From: Bacteroides sp. 51
Lineage (GTDB): Bacteria > Bacteroidota > Bacteroidia > Bacteroidales > Bacteroidaceae
Assembly (NCBI RefSeq): GCF_010500965.1
Contig: NZ_QVMI01000014.1
Coordinates: forward strand, 40,325 to 104,324
DNA: 64,000 bases
Reading direction: 5' to 3'
The translations under genes were made by a program, and so were the position numbers. The notes beneath the pieces were generated by a model. It was not told the DNA's origin. It searched no databases and saw nothing but the letters and a program-made list of their open reading frames with translations. How positions within the stretch are numbered: the first letter of the stretch is position 1; the number at the start of each line of letters is the position of its first letter. This document shows, piece after piece, positions 26,579 through 34,421 of the stretch.

Positions 26579-27475
26579 TTAGAAGTTATAAGCGATGCCT
26601 ATTCCCAGCATTTCTTTGAACTGGACTTTGGCGCCGTGTTTCACTTCCGTGCCATCTTCCGCAATTTTGATTGTCTTGACATCATTGTCATACTTCAAAG
26701 TTGTATTTACCGTTGCCGACAGGAACTTATTGATTTTCATATTCAACATAACATCCCAGTTGACATCGATGTTTCCAAAGGATTTATCGTATGCAGTAAA
26801 GAAATCAGCAGTAGATATAAGCTCTACATTTTCCATGATTTTCTTCTGGAAACGAGTTTTCAGGTAAGCACCCATCTCAGCTTTAAATTTATCTCCCGGA
26901 TCAAGGCCAAACGATCCCAGACTGGACAAATAATCATCTTCCACAAAAGTAAACTTTGCCGCCAAGGGGGATAAATAAATTGAATAAATTGTATTGGGGC
27001 GATACTCCATACCCAACGATAAGTTGGAATAAGCCGGTGCCATGAACTTGGAAATGTAATGCTCTCTGTCCGGATATTTGTATCCTTTATAAAACTGCGA
27101 TTTAAAATCTCCCATAATGGTGTAATACCACTTATCATTGGTAGAATAACCCAATTGGGTGGTGAAGTCTATCTTATCGCTAACCTTTTGTACGCCTTGC
27201 GATTTTGTTTTGTTCATACCATATTCCAGTGCCAGAGCATTGGACCAAAGCCAGTTTCCACTTTTACGGTTGAGTGTTCCGTTCAGGTACACTGTTCCGG
27301 CTAGCGAGCTTTCACCTCCGGCGGACCAATTGCTCAGTGCCGTTTGCGACATGTTCAAACCGGTAACGCCCTTCAGGTACCATTTACCATCTTCCATTTT
27401 ATCCTTATCATCCTGCGCACTTACGGCCACAACCATTGATAATAACATGATTGATAAAAATATACGTTTCATCAT
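26579..27475 (-). CDS. DUF3078 outer-membrane beta-barrel protein
   Basis: A 298-residue exported protein with a signal peptide ending VVAVSAQ. The sequence is a run of amphipathic strands: WYLKGVTGLNMSQTALSNWSAGGE, WLWSNALALEYGMNKTKSQG, KIDFTTQLGYSTNDKWYYT, a final MLGIGIAYNF. This fits the Bacteroidetes DUF3078 outer-membrane barrel family. It ends in Phe, as most beta-barrel proteins do. The function is unknown. It is transcribed toward, and convergent with, the acyltransferase gene. Confidence 0.85.
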   Translation of the reverse strand: MMKRIFLSIMLLSMVVAVSAQDDKDKMEDGKWYLKGVTGLNMSQTALSNWSAGGESSLAGTVYLNGTLNRKSGNWLWSNALALEYGMNKTKSQGVQKVSDKIDFTTQLGYSTNDKWYYTIMGDFKSQFYKGYKYPDREHYISKFMAPAYSNLSLGMEYRPNTIYSIYLSPLAAKFTFVEDDYLSSLGSFGLDPGDKFKAEMGAYLKTRFQKKIMENVELISTADFFTAYDKSFGNIDVNWDVMLNMKINKFLSATVNTTLKYDNDVKTIKIAEDGTEVKHGAKVQFKEMLGIGIAYNF

Positions 27476-27561
27476 ATTTACCTTTAATTTGGGGGATATT
27501 TATATCCTTTGTTTAATGTTTCCTTTTTTTCTAAAACAGGTACAAAGGCTTTTTTGTTCAT

Positions 27562-28257
27562 TCAGTGTTTACGCCATTTCCATGGCAGATACATAATGAA
27601 CTGAACGATAACGACGAGTCCAACCATCCATATCAACCGTTGGGGCCACGGCCCCAGGGCATCAATAATGGTAGGTGTGTCTGGCTTTATATTGCCTATA
27701 AAACCATAGTTCCATCCGAATATAATATCCAAAGGTAAGATGAGGGCGACGTAAAGAAGGTCGCAGCCAACAACGAATAAGTAATCTTTAAAGACGGGGC
27801 GATAGCTCCGCACGACGAGGTCATATATGGCTGCCGATATTATTCCTCCGTGTAGAAACCAAAACAACCAGAACCGGAAAGTCGTTGGGTCTTGATTGCC
27901 GGTAGGGGTGATTATGGCCTGGCTGGTCAGGGCCAAAGCGCAGAAGTATAATAATGCGCTTGTTCGTTTATTGGGTTTTATCAGGGATATGGATGCGATA
28001 ATAGCCATAAAATCGCATACATGGAGGGGTAGGCTTGTGTCGAGTTTGAAATTGGCAGGTAAAAAATAATAGATGTTATAGGCAATCCAAAGACCAAGCA
28101 AGGAAATACCGAATCCTTTCGAAAAGGGTTGCAGATGCCCGGTACGTTTCAACCGGGCACCTGCAATGGATATAAATATGGCCAATACTATTACAAATAA
28201 TACCATTGATGCATGCAGGAATGGCGTTATTTCATGGTATGTCATAGCATTTTCCAT
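27562..28257 (-). CDS. TIGR02206-type (YwaF-like) integral membrane protein
   Basis: A 231-residue protein with about six to seven membrane helices. It has the family's SLPLHVCDFMAIIASISLI segment (about residues 75-93) and FWLFWFLHGGIISAAIYDLVV (about 125-145). Members are widespread in Bacillus and Bacteroides, and their function is not established. It lies 12 nt upstream of the MaoC gene's stop and reads in the same direction after it, so MaoC then this gene are probably one unit. Confidence 0.8.
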   Translation of the reverse strand: MENAMTYHEITPFLHASMVLFVIVLAIFISIAGARLKRTGHLQPFSKGFGISLLGLWIAYNIYYFLPANFKLDTSLPLHVCDFMAIIASISLIKPNKRTSALLYFCALALTSQAIITPTGNQDPTTFRFWLFWFLHGGIISAAIYDLVVRSYRPVFKDYLFVVGCDLLYVALILPLDIIFGWNYGFIGNIKPDTPTIIDALGPWPQRLIWMVGLVVIVQFIMYLPWKWRKH

Positions 28258-28269
28258 TCAATGTGCGTA

Positions 28270-28740
28270 TTAAATATATCCCTCTTCAAAGTGATATAAG
28301 AAGACGATTACAGCATCGAAAGCGCTTTTTCTGGAATCTTTAATTTCCATAGTCACTTTCATTTCTGCTTTGGCTATTCCCCGCAGGTTGACAATGGATT
28401 GCAAGGATGTTCTCAGGCGTACTTCACTATCTACAATGACGGGCTGGTTGAATTTCAATTTTTCAATTCCGTAGTTAATCAATGATTTTATATTCTTCAC
28501 CTCAACGATTTGTCCCCATAGATAAGGCAAAACAGAGAGGGTCAGATAACCATGTGAGATTGTATTTTTATAAGGGCTCTCGGCCTTAGCTTTTTCTACA
28601 TCTACATGAATCCACTGATGATCCAGCGTAGCGTCTGCAAAGAGGTTGATCTGATCCTGTGTGATTTTCAGATAATCCGAAACTCCGATTTCTTTTCCAA
28701 CGAATGATTCAAATTCTTTAAAGTTATTAATAACAAGCAT
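28270..28740 (-). CDS. MaoC-like hot-dog fold hydratase/dehydratase
   Basis: A 156-residue MaoC-domain protein. It contains the (R)-hydratase signature DQINLFADATLDHQWIHVDVEKAKAESPYKNTISHGYLTLS, in which D, H and the later SHG are the catalytic-region residues. Such enzymes hydrate enoyl-thioesters or handle related acyl-CoA/ACP substrates; the exact substrate is unknown. The open frame extends to 28830, but the ATG at 28740 (MLVINNFKEFESFVG) fits the family and follows a TATCTTTG -7 box by 28 nt. Confidence 0.85.
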   Translation of the reverse strand: MLVINNFKEFESFVGKEIGVSDYLKITQDQINLFADATLDHQWIHVDVEKAKAESPYKNTISHGYLTLSVLPYLWGQIVEVKNIKSLINYGIEKLKFNQPVIVDSEVRLRTSLQSIVNLRGIAKAEMKVTMEIKDSRKSAFDAVIVFLYHFEEGYI

Positions 28741-28768
28741 AGTTTTTATGATATAAATAAGTTTCCGG

Positions 28769-28776
28769 CAAAGATA
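28769..28776 (-). promoter_or_regulatory. -7 box TATCTTTG for the MaoC unit
   Basis: On the minus strand TATCTTTG matches the consensus exactly and lies 28 nt upstream of the MaoC ATG. A -33 TTG at the expected spacing is not seen. Confidence 0.5.
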
Positions 28777-28890
28777 CAACTCATTAAAGAATTTGTCGTT
28801 TAAAACAGATGCTTTTTTGGGTTGCGACAAACAAATTCCGGGCGGGTTAGTGGGTAGTGATGTGCGGTCTGAAAAACTTTTTTCTTCTTG

Positions 28891-28924
28891 AACATTGACT
28901 ACTCAATGTTTTATCCTATATTTG
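28891..28924 (+). promoter_or_regulatory. Promoter TTG-N19-TATATTTG with embedded 8-bp palindrome
   Basis: TTG (28895-28897) and TATATTTG (28917-28924) are 19 nt apart. A perfect inverted repeat AACATTGA/TCAATGTT with a 4-nt spacer (28891-28910) covers the -33 element. This is a typical place for a repressor or MerR-like activator site. It drives the small membrane protein at 28959. Confidence 0.65.
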
Positions 28925-28958
28925 AAGTTGATGATTAATCAACATTAAAACTACAATT

Positions 28959-29480
28959 ATGGGAATAAAGAAACTTAGCCCCCAGGGTGTTAAGATCTTG
29001 AAAATGTTTCATATATTCTTTGCTTTCTCTTGGATTATCGGTGGTGTCGTCCTTTGTGTATTGGCTTTTGTAACACATCCGGAGACGGGCGGCGAACTCT
29101 ATATGCGTTCGCGGATATTGCAAATCGTGGATGACTATTTTATTGTTTGCGGTGCTCTCGGAGCATTGATTACCGGTTTAATCTATAGTATATGGACCAA
29201 CTGGGGGTTCTTTAAACATCCGTGGATTATCGTGAAGTGGGTAATGACTATTCTGCAAATGGTGTTCGGTACATTTGTATTGGGGCCTTACATAAATGAT
29301 AATGTAATTATAGCCAGCCAGCTTCGGGATGCAGCGTTAACCGATCCGGCATTTCTTGCCAATGTAGAATCAACACAACTTTGGGGAACTGTACAAGTTT
29401 CATTGTTAATTGTCCTGATCGTAATTTCAGTGCAGAAGCCGTGGAAGAAGAGTAAAGGAAAAAAGAAGCTGAATGAATGA
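28959..29480 (+). CDS. Four-helix membrane protein (DUF2269-like)
   Basis: A 173-residue protein with about four membrane helices (MFHIFFAFSWIIGGVVLCVLAF; IVCGALGALITGLIYSIW; WIIVKWVMTILQMVFGTFVLG; VQVSLLIVLIVISVQ) and a lysine-rich end. The helix pattern and conserved W/G residues suggest a DUF2269-like or urate-oxidase-associated membrane domain, but no function can be assigned. It is the first gene after a clear regulated promoter. The MBL-fold gene follows 53 nt later, and phoA-like 17 nt after that, so they may form one unit. Confidence 0.75.
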   Translation: MGIKKLSPQGVKILKMFHIFFAFSWIIGGVVLCVLAFVTHPETGGELYMRSRILQIVDDYFIVCGALGALITGLIYSIWTNWGFFKHPWIIVKWVMTILQMVFGTFVLGPYINDNVIIASQLRDAALTDPAFLANVESTQLWGTVQVSLLIVLIVISVQKPWKKSKGKKKLNE

Positions 29481-29533
29481 TTTTGAAATTGAAAAGTAAC
29501 AATAATAAGTAACATTACAAGCAATTCAATAAT

Positions 29534-30385
29534 ATGATAAAGAGACTGACGGCATTATTTATGGCAAGTGTATGCACCCTATCGTTATGTTATGCTCAAA
29601 ACAATAACATATTCTCTTATAAAGTAGGGGATTATGAAGTTATTCTACTCTCCGAAGGCCAGTCGGATAACAAGACAGATAAACTGATTGGCGCCACACC
29701 CGAGATTCTCCGGGAAACAGTGCCCGATGGGACATACAAAACGGCGGTGAATACCTTTTTAGTGAAAACTCCGGATAAGATTTATCTTATAGATACGGGA
29801 TTTGGTCGCAACCTGTGGACTAATTTAGATGCCATCGGTGTCTCTCCGGAGCAAATAAACGTTGTCGTTCTCACTCATATGCATGGCGACCATACCGGGG
29901 GCACGCTGAAAGACGGCGTGGTTGCTTTTCCAAATGCCCATCTCATTCTCTCTGCCCCGGAATACGTTTATTGGATAGAGGAAGCCAAGCAAGAGAATGC
30001 CTCCCGCATTGTAAATCTGTATGGTGAAAGGGTGCAGGTTGTAACTCCCGAACAGTTGGAAAAGAAACAAGGAGACGGTATCTATTTTATTGAGGCTTAC
30101 GGACATACTCCCGGTCATATGGCATGTTTGCTACAGTCCGGCGATGAGGAACTGCTGATTTGGGCCGATCTGACCCATGCCATGGCCGTGCAGATGCCTT
30201 ATCCGGAGATTGCCCTGACTTATGATTCCAATCCGGAAATGGCCGTCAATAGCCGGAAACGGATACTGGAATATGTGGCAGAAAATGAAATCACAATCGC
30301 CGGAATGCATATTGCCTATCCTGCTATGGGAGAGATAAAAGCGTCACCGGAAAAAGGATATTTATTCACACCTTGTAGTAAATAG
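29534..30385 (+). CDS. Exported metallo-beta-lactamase-fold hydrolase
   Basis: A 283-residue MBL-fold protein with a signal peptide ending CYAQ. The metal motif is THMHGDHTGG (H115, H117, D119, H120), with later ligands in YGHTPGHMAC and WADLTHAM. The arrangement (Leu-Ser-Glu-Gly start, Asp-Thr-Gly-Phe turn at about 87-90) is that of the AHL-lactonase/arylsulfatase-like MBL branch rather than a beta-lactamase. It acts in the periplasm; the substrate is unknown. It sits 17 nt before an alkaline-phosphatase gene. Confidence 0.85.
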   Translation: MIKRLTALFMASVCTLSLCYAQNNNIFSYKVGDYEVILLSEGQSDNKTDKLIGATPEILRETVPDGTYKTAVNTFLVKTPDKIYLIDTGFGRNLWTNLDAIGVSPEQINVVVLTHMHGDHTGGTLKDGVVAFPNAHLILSAPEYVYWIEEAKQENASRIVNLYGERVQVVTPEQLEKKQGDGIYFIEAYGHTPGHMACLLQSGDEELLIWADLTHAMAVQMPYPEIALTYDSNPEMAVNSRKRILEYVAENEITIAGMHIAYPAMGEIKASPEKGYLFTPCSK

Positions 30386-30402
30386 TAAAAGGATTTGTTG
30401 TT

Positions 30403-32064
30403 ATGAAAAAAGTGTTTTTATTGTTGTTGATACTTGTTGTATCATCAGATGTATTATTAAGCCAATCATATAAGAAAGAAGTCAGGCCAACTAAAAATGT
30501 AATATTGATGATTCCCGACGGATGTTCGATAGGCGTATTGTCTAATTCGCGTTGGTATAAAATTTATAATAAACTGGGTGGAGAGAACCTGGCGGTCGAC
30601 CCTTATATTTGTGGTACGGTAAAAACCTTTTCGTCCAACGCTCCTATAGGCGATTCTGCTCCAACTACTTCGGCTTATATGACAGGTATGCCACAGCAAA
30701 CGGGCAATATATCCATATATCCTGTGGCCGATCCGGAAAATGATTTGATCTATGTTGATCCGGCCAAAGCTTATCAGCCTTTGGCTACGGTTATTGAGGC
30801 AGCGAAGATAGAAAAGAATAAGGCCATCGGCCTGGTTGCAACTGTAGAGTTTCCGCATGCCACTCCTGCCGATTGTTCTGCTCATCATTATAACCGTAAG
30901 AAGTATGCACAGATTGGTTCTCAAATCGCGTATCAGAACTTTGATGTGATTTTTGGAGGCGGCAATTCCATTCTTACCGATGATATTAAAAGCCACCTGC
31001 AAAGTAAGGATGTGAACTTGATACAGAATGACTATAAAGCTTTCAAGTCTGATAGCAGCGATAAACTTTGGGCCTTATTCGGAGATATGCACCAGGTGTA
31101 CGATCTGGACAGAAACCCCGAAGAAGTTCCTTCTTTGGAAGAAATGACTCAAATAGCCCTTGATAAACTGTCGCGCCGGGAAGAAGGTTTTTTCCTTATG
31201 GTCGAAGGCAGTAAAATAGATTGGGCAGCACATTCTAATGATGCTATTGGAATGATTACCGAATATCTGGCTTTCGATAAAGCCGTTCAGGTGGCTATAG
31301 ACTTTGCCCGGAAAGATGAAAACACCACTGTAATTATTCTACCCGACCACGGAAACAGTGGATTTACCATGGGTAGCAGCGCAAGTTCCAGAGGATATGA
31401 CAGGAAAACAATTCATGAGTTCTTTCGCGATTTCTCTAAATTCAAAAAAACTTCGGAAGGACTTGAAAAGATACTGGAAAAATCAACCCCTGACGAATTT
31501 AAATCTCTATTCAAACTACATCTGGGCATTGATTTAACCGCCGAAGAAGTGGAACTTTTAACCAAGGTGCACCATCAGAAAGCAAACAATTATATGGAGG
31601 TTTCAAGCTCGGTCAATATTTCTTCTGTTATTGTTGATATTATGAAATCGCGCACACCGCTTTGGGGATTCACTACCGGCGGACATTCGGGCGAGGAGGT
31701 GTTCCTGGCTGCTTATCATCCGAAGGGTGATGTGCCTATGGGAATGAATACGAATACTGACATTTTCAACTATTTATATAGTATTGCGGGTCTGCAAACA
31801 CCTATGGCGGAACTAACCCGGAAGATATTTTCAAAGCATACCGATGTATTCAGCGGATACAAATATTCGATAGATAAGACAAATGCCGATTTTCCGGTGT
31901 TGGTAGTGAAACAAGGGAAGACTACGCTCGAAGTTCCCGCTTTTAAGTCTGTAGCCTATCTCAATGGGAAGCCGTTTGATATTGGTTCTGTCACGGTTTA
32001 TATTGATAAGAATGATACGTTTTATCTGTCAGGTGCGCTTCTTGATGTGATGAATAAACGCTGA
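30403..32064 (+). CDS. Alkaline phosphatase (PhoA superfamily)
   Basis: A 553-residue exported enzyme (signal peptide to about residue 20). The metal-binding N-terminal block is KNVILMIPDGCSIG (D39). The nucleophile motif is IGDSAPTTSAYMTG, with S85 at the E. coli S102 position. Later ligands are in VEGSKIDWAAHSND (E and D), IILPDHGNSGF, and TTGGHSGEEV. It hydrolyses phosphate monoesters in the periplasm. It is longer than E. coli PhoA and has insertions of about 100 residues before the last motif, so substrate range may differ. It follows an MBL-fold hydrolase by 17 nt. Confidence 0.9.
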   Translation: MKKVFLLLLILVVSSDVLLSQSYKKEVRPTKNVILMIPDGCSIGVLSNSRWYKIYNKLGGENLAVDPYICGTVKTFSSNAPIGDSAPTTSAYMTGMPQQTGNISIYPVADPENDLIYVDPAKAYQPLATVIEAAKIEKNKAIGLVATVEFPHATPADCSAHHYNRKKYAQIGSQIAYQNFDVIFGGGNSILTDDIKSHLQSKDVNLIQNDYKAFKSDSSDKLWALFGDMHQVYDLDRNPEEVPSLEEMTQIALDKLSRREEGFFLMVEGSKIDWAAHSNDAIGMITEYLAFDKAVQVAIDFARKDENTTVIILPDHGNSGFTMGSSASSRGYDRKTIHEFFRDFSKFKKTSEGLEKILEKSTPDEFKSLFKLHLGIDLTAEEVELLTKVHHQKANNYMEVSSSVNISSVIVDIMKSRTPLWGFTTGGHSGEEVFLAAYHPKGDVPMGMNTNTDIFNYLYSIAGLQTPMAELTRKIFSKHTDVFSGYKYSIDKTNADFPVLVVKQGKTTLEVPAFKSVAYLNGKPFDIGSVTVYIDKNDTFYLSGALLDVMNKR

Positions 32065-32131
32065 AATAAAGAGAATGAGGGTGTGTCATAAGTGGATTTC
32101 TTTCATCGTACCGAAATAACAAAACTAAGAT

Positions 32132-32983
32132 ATGAATATAGTTGTAGGAGCTAGTGGACGGGTGGGAATGGCACTTGTAAAAGAGCTTAATAAAAGAGAG
32201 ATGCCCGTTACCGCAGTTATAAGAGATGCCGATAAAGCAAAGATGTTTAGTAGCGACACAGAAGTGTGTATTGCCGATGTTTTTGATGTGGATGCTTTAA
32301 CGAAGGCTTTCAAGGGTGCACATTCTGTTTTTCTTTTGACTCCGGAAAGCATGCATTCGGAAAATGTGATGGAAGATGCTGAGAAAGTAATTGCGAATTA
32401 TCGGAAAGCCATTATGAAAACGGGGGTCAAACGAATTGTCGGTTTGTCGTCTATGGGAGCACAGCTTGGGGAGGGAAGCGGAAATCTCTTCATTTCGTAT
32501 AAACTGGAAAGAGCTTTTGCCGATCTTCCGGTGCAGGCAACTTTTATTCGTCCGGCTTATTATTATAGTAACTGGATTGGTTACGTGGAGGTAGCGCGGG
32601 AATATGGTGTACTTCCTACTTTCTTCGATCCCAGTCAGAAAATAGCTATGGTTTCGCCTGGCGACGTAGCAGAATTTGCTGCAATCGTTATGCGTAGCGA
32701 AGCTTTGTCGGCCCCGGTATATGAGATTACAGGCCCGGTAGCTTATAGCTCGGCTGATGTGGCACAAATCTTTGGCGAGTACCTGAACCGGGAGGTAATT
32801 CCTCAACAGATACCCCGTGAACAATGGATTCCGACTTTAACAGGTGTCGGTTTCTCTGCTGACGCCGCACATAATATGGCGTTAATGACTGAAACGGTAG
32901 TTAATACCGTTGTCTTTGGCGAAAAACCGGAAAACCTGATTGTCTGGAATACGGAGATGAAAGAATATCTTGCCAATCTGTGA
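32132..32983 (+). CDS. NmrA/SDR-type NAD(P)-binding oxidoreductase
   Basis: A 283-residue Rossmann protein with GASGRVG at the N-terminus (about residues 6-12) and AVIRDADKAKMF after the second strand, which places an Arg to bind NADPH phosphate. NmrA/QOR2-like members act as quinone or azo reductases or as redox sensors. The typical SDR Tyr-x-x-x-Lys is not obvious, so it may be a sensor or atypical reductase. It is 67 nt after the phosphatase gene and convergent with the inositol-monophosphatase-like gene. Confidence 0.8.
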   Translation: MNIVVGASGRVGMALVKELNKREMPVTAVIRDADKAKMFSSDTEVCIADVFDVDALTKAFKGAHSVFLLTPESMHSENVMEDAEKVIANYRKAIMKTGVKRIVGLSSMGAQLGEGSGNLFISYKLERAFADLPVQATFIRPAYYYSNWIGYVEVAREYGVLPTFFDPSQKIAMVSPGDVAEFAAIVMRSEALSAPVYEITGPVAYSSADVAQIFGEYLNREVIPQQIPREQWIPTLTGVGFSADAAHNMALMTETVVNTVVFGEKPENLIVWNTEMKEYLANL

Positions 32984-33014
32984 TATATGTACTAATCCGT
33001 TCTTTCTTTGGATA

Positions 33015-33812
33015 TTAGTAAATGGTACTGTTGTTATCAAGTAATACGGTCCTGAACTCTTCATGTATTATCTCATTGGATGCTATAATGTGATGAGTAC
33101 CTGCCATCTTTTCGCCTCCGGTAAAATCAGTAACCTTTCCGCCTGCTTCGCGTACGATGATAACTCCTGCCGCATAGTCCCATATTTTGAGGTAGGCTTC
33201 TCCCCAGGCATCATATCTTCCGGCAGCTACATAACAGAGGGCAGTGGCCGCTGATCCACAGATACGTATGCTTGATACTTTGCCGTATAATTGATTGAAT
33301 GCATTTAATATGACAGGCTTGTACTTCTCTGTTTCGTAAGGTAATTCAAGACCAATGAAAGCTTTTTCCATAGGGTTATCCGAGACATGGATGAGGTGTT
33401 CGTTCAGGTAAGCGCCACCACCTTTCCAGGCATAAAAGCATTCGTTTCTACAGACTTCGTAGACTACGCCAAGCAGAATATCCTCGCCTTCGCGGAGGGC
33501 AATACTCACACAATAAGGGGGGAAATCTTGTATGAAGTTTGTTGTGCCGTCCAGAGGGTCGATCACCCAATTAAGTCCGGTGTTAGATTGCTCGATTGTA
33601 CCTTCTTCTGTGATGAATCCGGCTTCGGGCAACAGGGCGGATAATGCTTTTACTGTCATCTTCTCTGCTTCACGATCCACGTAAGAAACGTAATCATGGT
33701 CGCGTTTTTCAAGAACGTTTTCTTTTTTGAATAATTTTCGTTCGGAAGAGAGGTATATGCCGGTATCTGTGGCAATGCGGCAAACTTGAAGTGTTATTTG
33801 TTTTAAATCCAT
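33015..33812 (-). CDS. Inositol-monophosphatase family protein
   Basis: A 265-residue Mg/Li-sensitive phosphatase-fold protein. Motifs: ITEEGTIEQ (Glu of motif I), WVIDPLDGTTNFIQDFPPYCVSIAL (motif II, DPLDGTTN), and WDYAAGVIIVREAGGKVTDFTG (motif III). Members remove phosphate from myo-inositol-1-phosphate, 3'-phosphoadenosine (CysQ) or fructose-1,6-bisphosphate; the family alone does not settle which. It is read on the minus strand from an ATG at 33812. Confidence 0.88.
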   Translation of the reverse strand: MDLKQITLQVCRIATDTGIYLSSERKLFKKENVLEKRDHDYVSYVDREAEKMTVKALSALLPEAGFITEEGTIEQSNTGLNWVIDPLDGTTNFIQDFPPYCVSIALREGEDILLGVVYEVCRNECFYAWKGGGAYLNEHLIHVSDNPMEKAFIGLELPYETEKYKPVILNAFNQLYGKVSSIRICGSAATALCYVAAGRYDAWGEAYLKIWDYAAGVIIVREAGGKVTDFTGGEKMAGTHHIIASNEIIHEEFRTVLLDNNSTIY

Positions 33813-33823
33813 GTATTCTTGTA

Positions 33824-33848
33824 ATCATTAAGTAATGATACAAAAATA
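33824..33848 (-). promoter_or_regulatory. -7 box TATTTTTG with adjacent palindrome for the IMPase gene
   Basis: Minus strand TATTTTTG (33841-33848) fits TAnnTTTG. A perfect inverted repeat ATCATTA-AG-TAATGAT (33824-33839) covers the expected transcription start. No clear -33 element. Confidence 0.4.
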
Positions 33849-33906
33849 CATGTTTTTATTTGAAGTTTCTTTATTCTGCATTTTCTTTTAGCCACTTTAA
33901 CCGGCG

Positions 33907-33990
33907 TTGATAAAATCAATATGGGAAGACGAGATCTTTAGTAGAATACATCCTGATGACCTGATGGACAAGTATTTGAGTGAAACAATT
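33907..33990 (+). pseudogene. Fragment of a PAS/LuxR-type regulator
   Basis: An ORF starting TTG at 33907 encodes IWEDEIFSRIHPDDLMDKYL. This closely recalls the PAS segment (IW.e.IFsRIHPDDLlEKhlLEL) of Bacteroidetes LuxR-type response regulators. After about 28 residues the similarity stops and the frame continues as low-complexity sequence to 34113. It is read as a relic of a deleted regulator gene; identification is from pattern memory. Confidence 0.4.
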
Positions 33991-34421
33991 AAAGTGTATA
34001 TTTGCTGTGTTGATTTGAATTTGTATAGCTATTTATGCTTTATTTTATCGTATTTTAAACATTCAGATAGTTTATTTCGTGAATTAGAATCTTATGGATT
34101 TTTGCAAACATGATTCTTTTGCCATTTTTTCTTCCCTTTCTGCCCTGAGCCCGGAATTTGCGATTACAGTTCCACTCTATTATCAAAATGTCATTTCTAT
34201 CACTTTGTTTATACTTTCATCCAATGCACTTATTCATATTTACTTTTACCTGTTCTGTTTTTATAGTTGATTTGATGCAAGTATTAAAACAGATTGTGCT
34301 TTTGGGGCATGTTTGCCCCATCTGTTTCAATTATAGACGCATTTGTGCATTTCTCTGGCTCCTTTTTAGGATATTTTTGACCCTTAAATCAATATCTAAC
34401 TTTAATTATTAAAGCGTTGAC
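33991..34421. other. AT-rich intergenic region before the PUL with one stem-loop
   Basis: No convincing gene. The 84-codon ORF at 34158 is hydrophobic low-complexity sequence without family features. The only clear structure is TGGGGC-ATGTTT-GCCCCA (34303-34320), bracketed by ACAGAT (34289) and ATCTGT (34320), about 100 nt upstream of GH95. It may be part of the GH95 leader. Confidence 0.5.

Noticed and set aside
34158-34412. An 84-codon ORF upstream of GH95
   Set aside because: Hydrophobic low-complexity reading of an AT-rich region with no recognisable signal peptide or domain.
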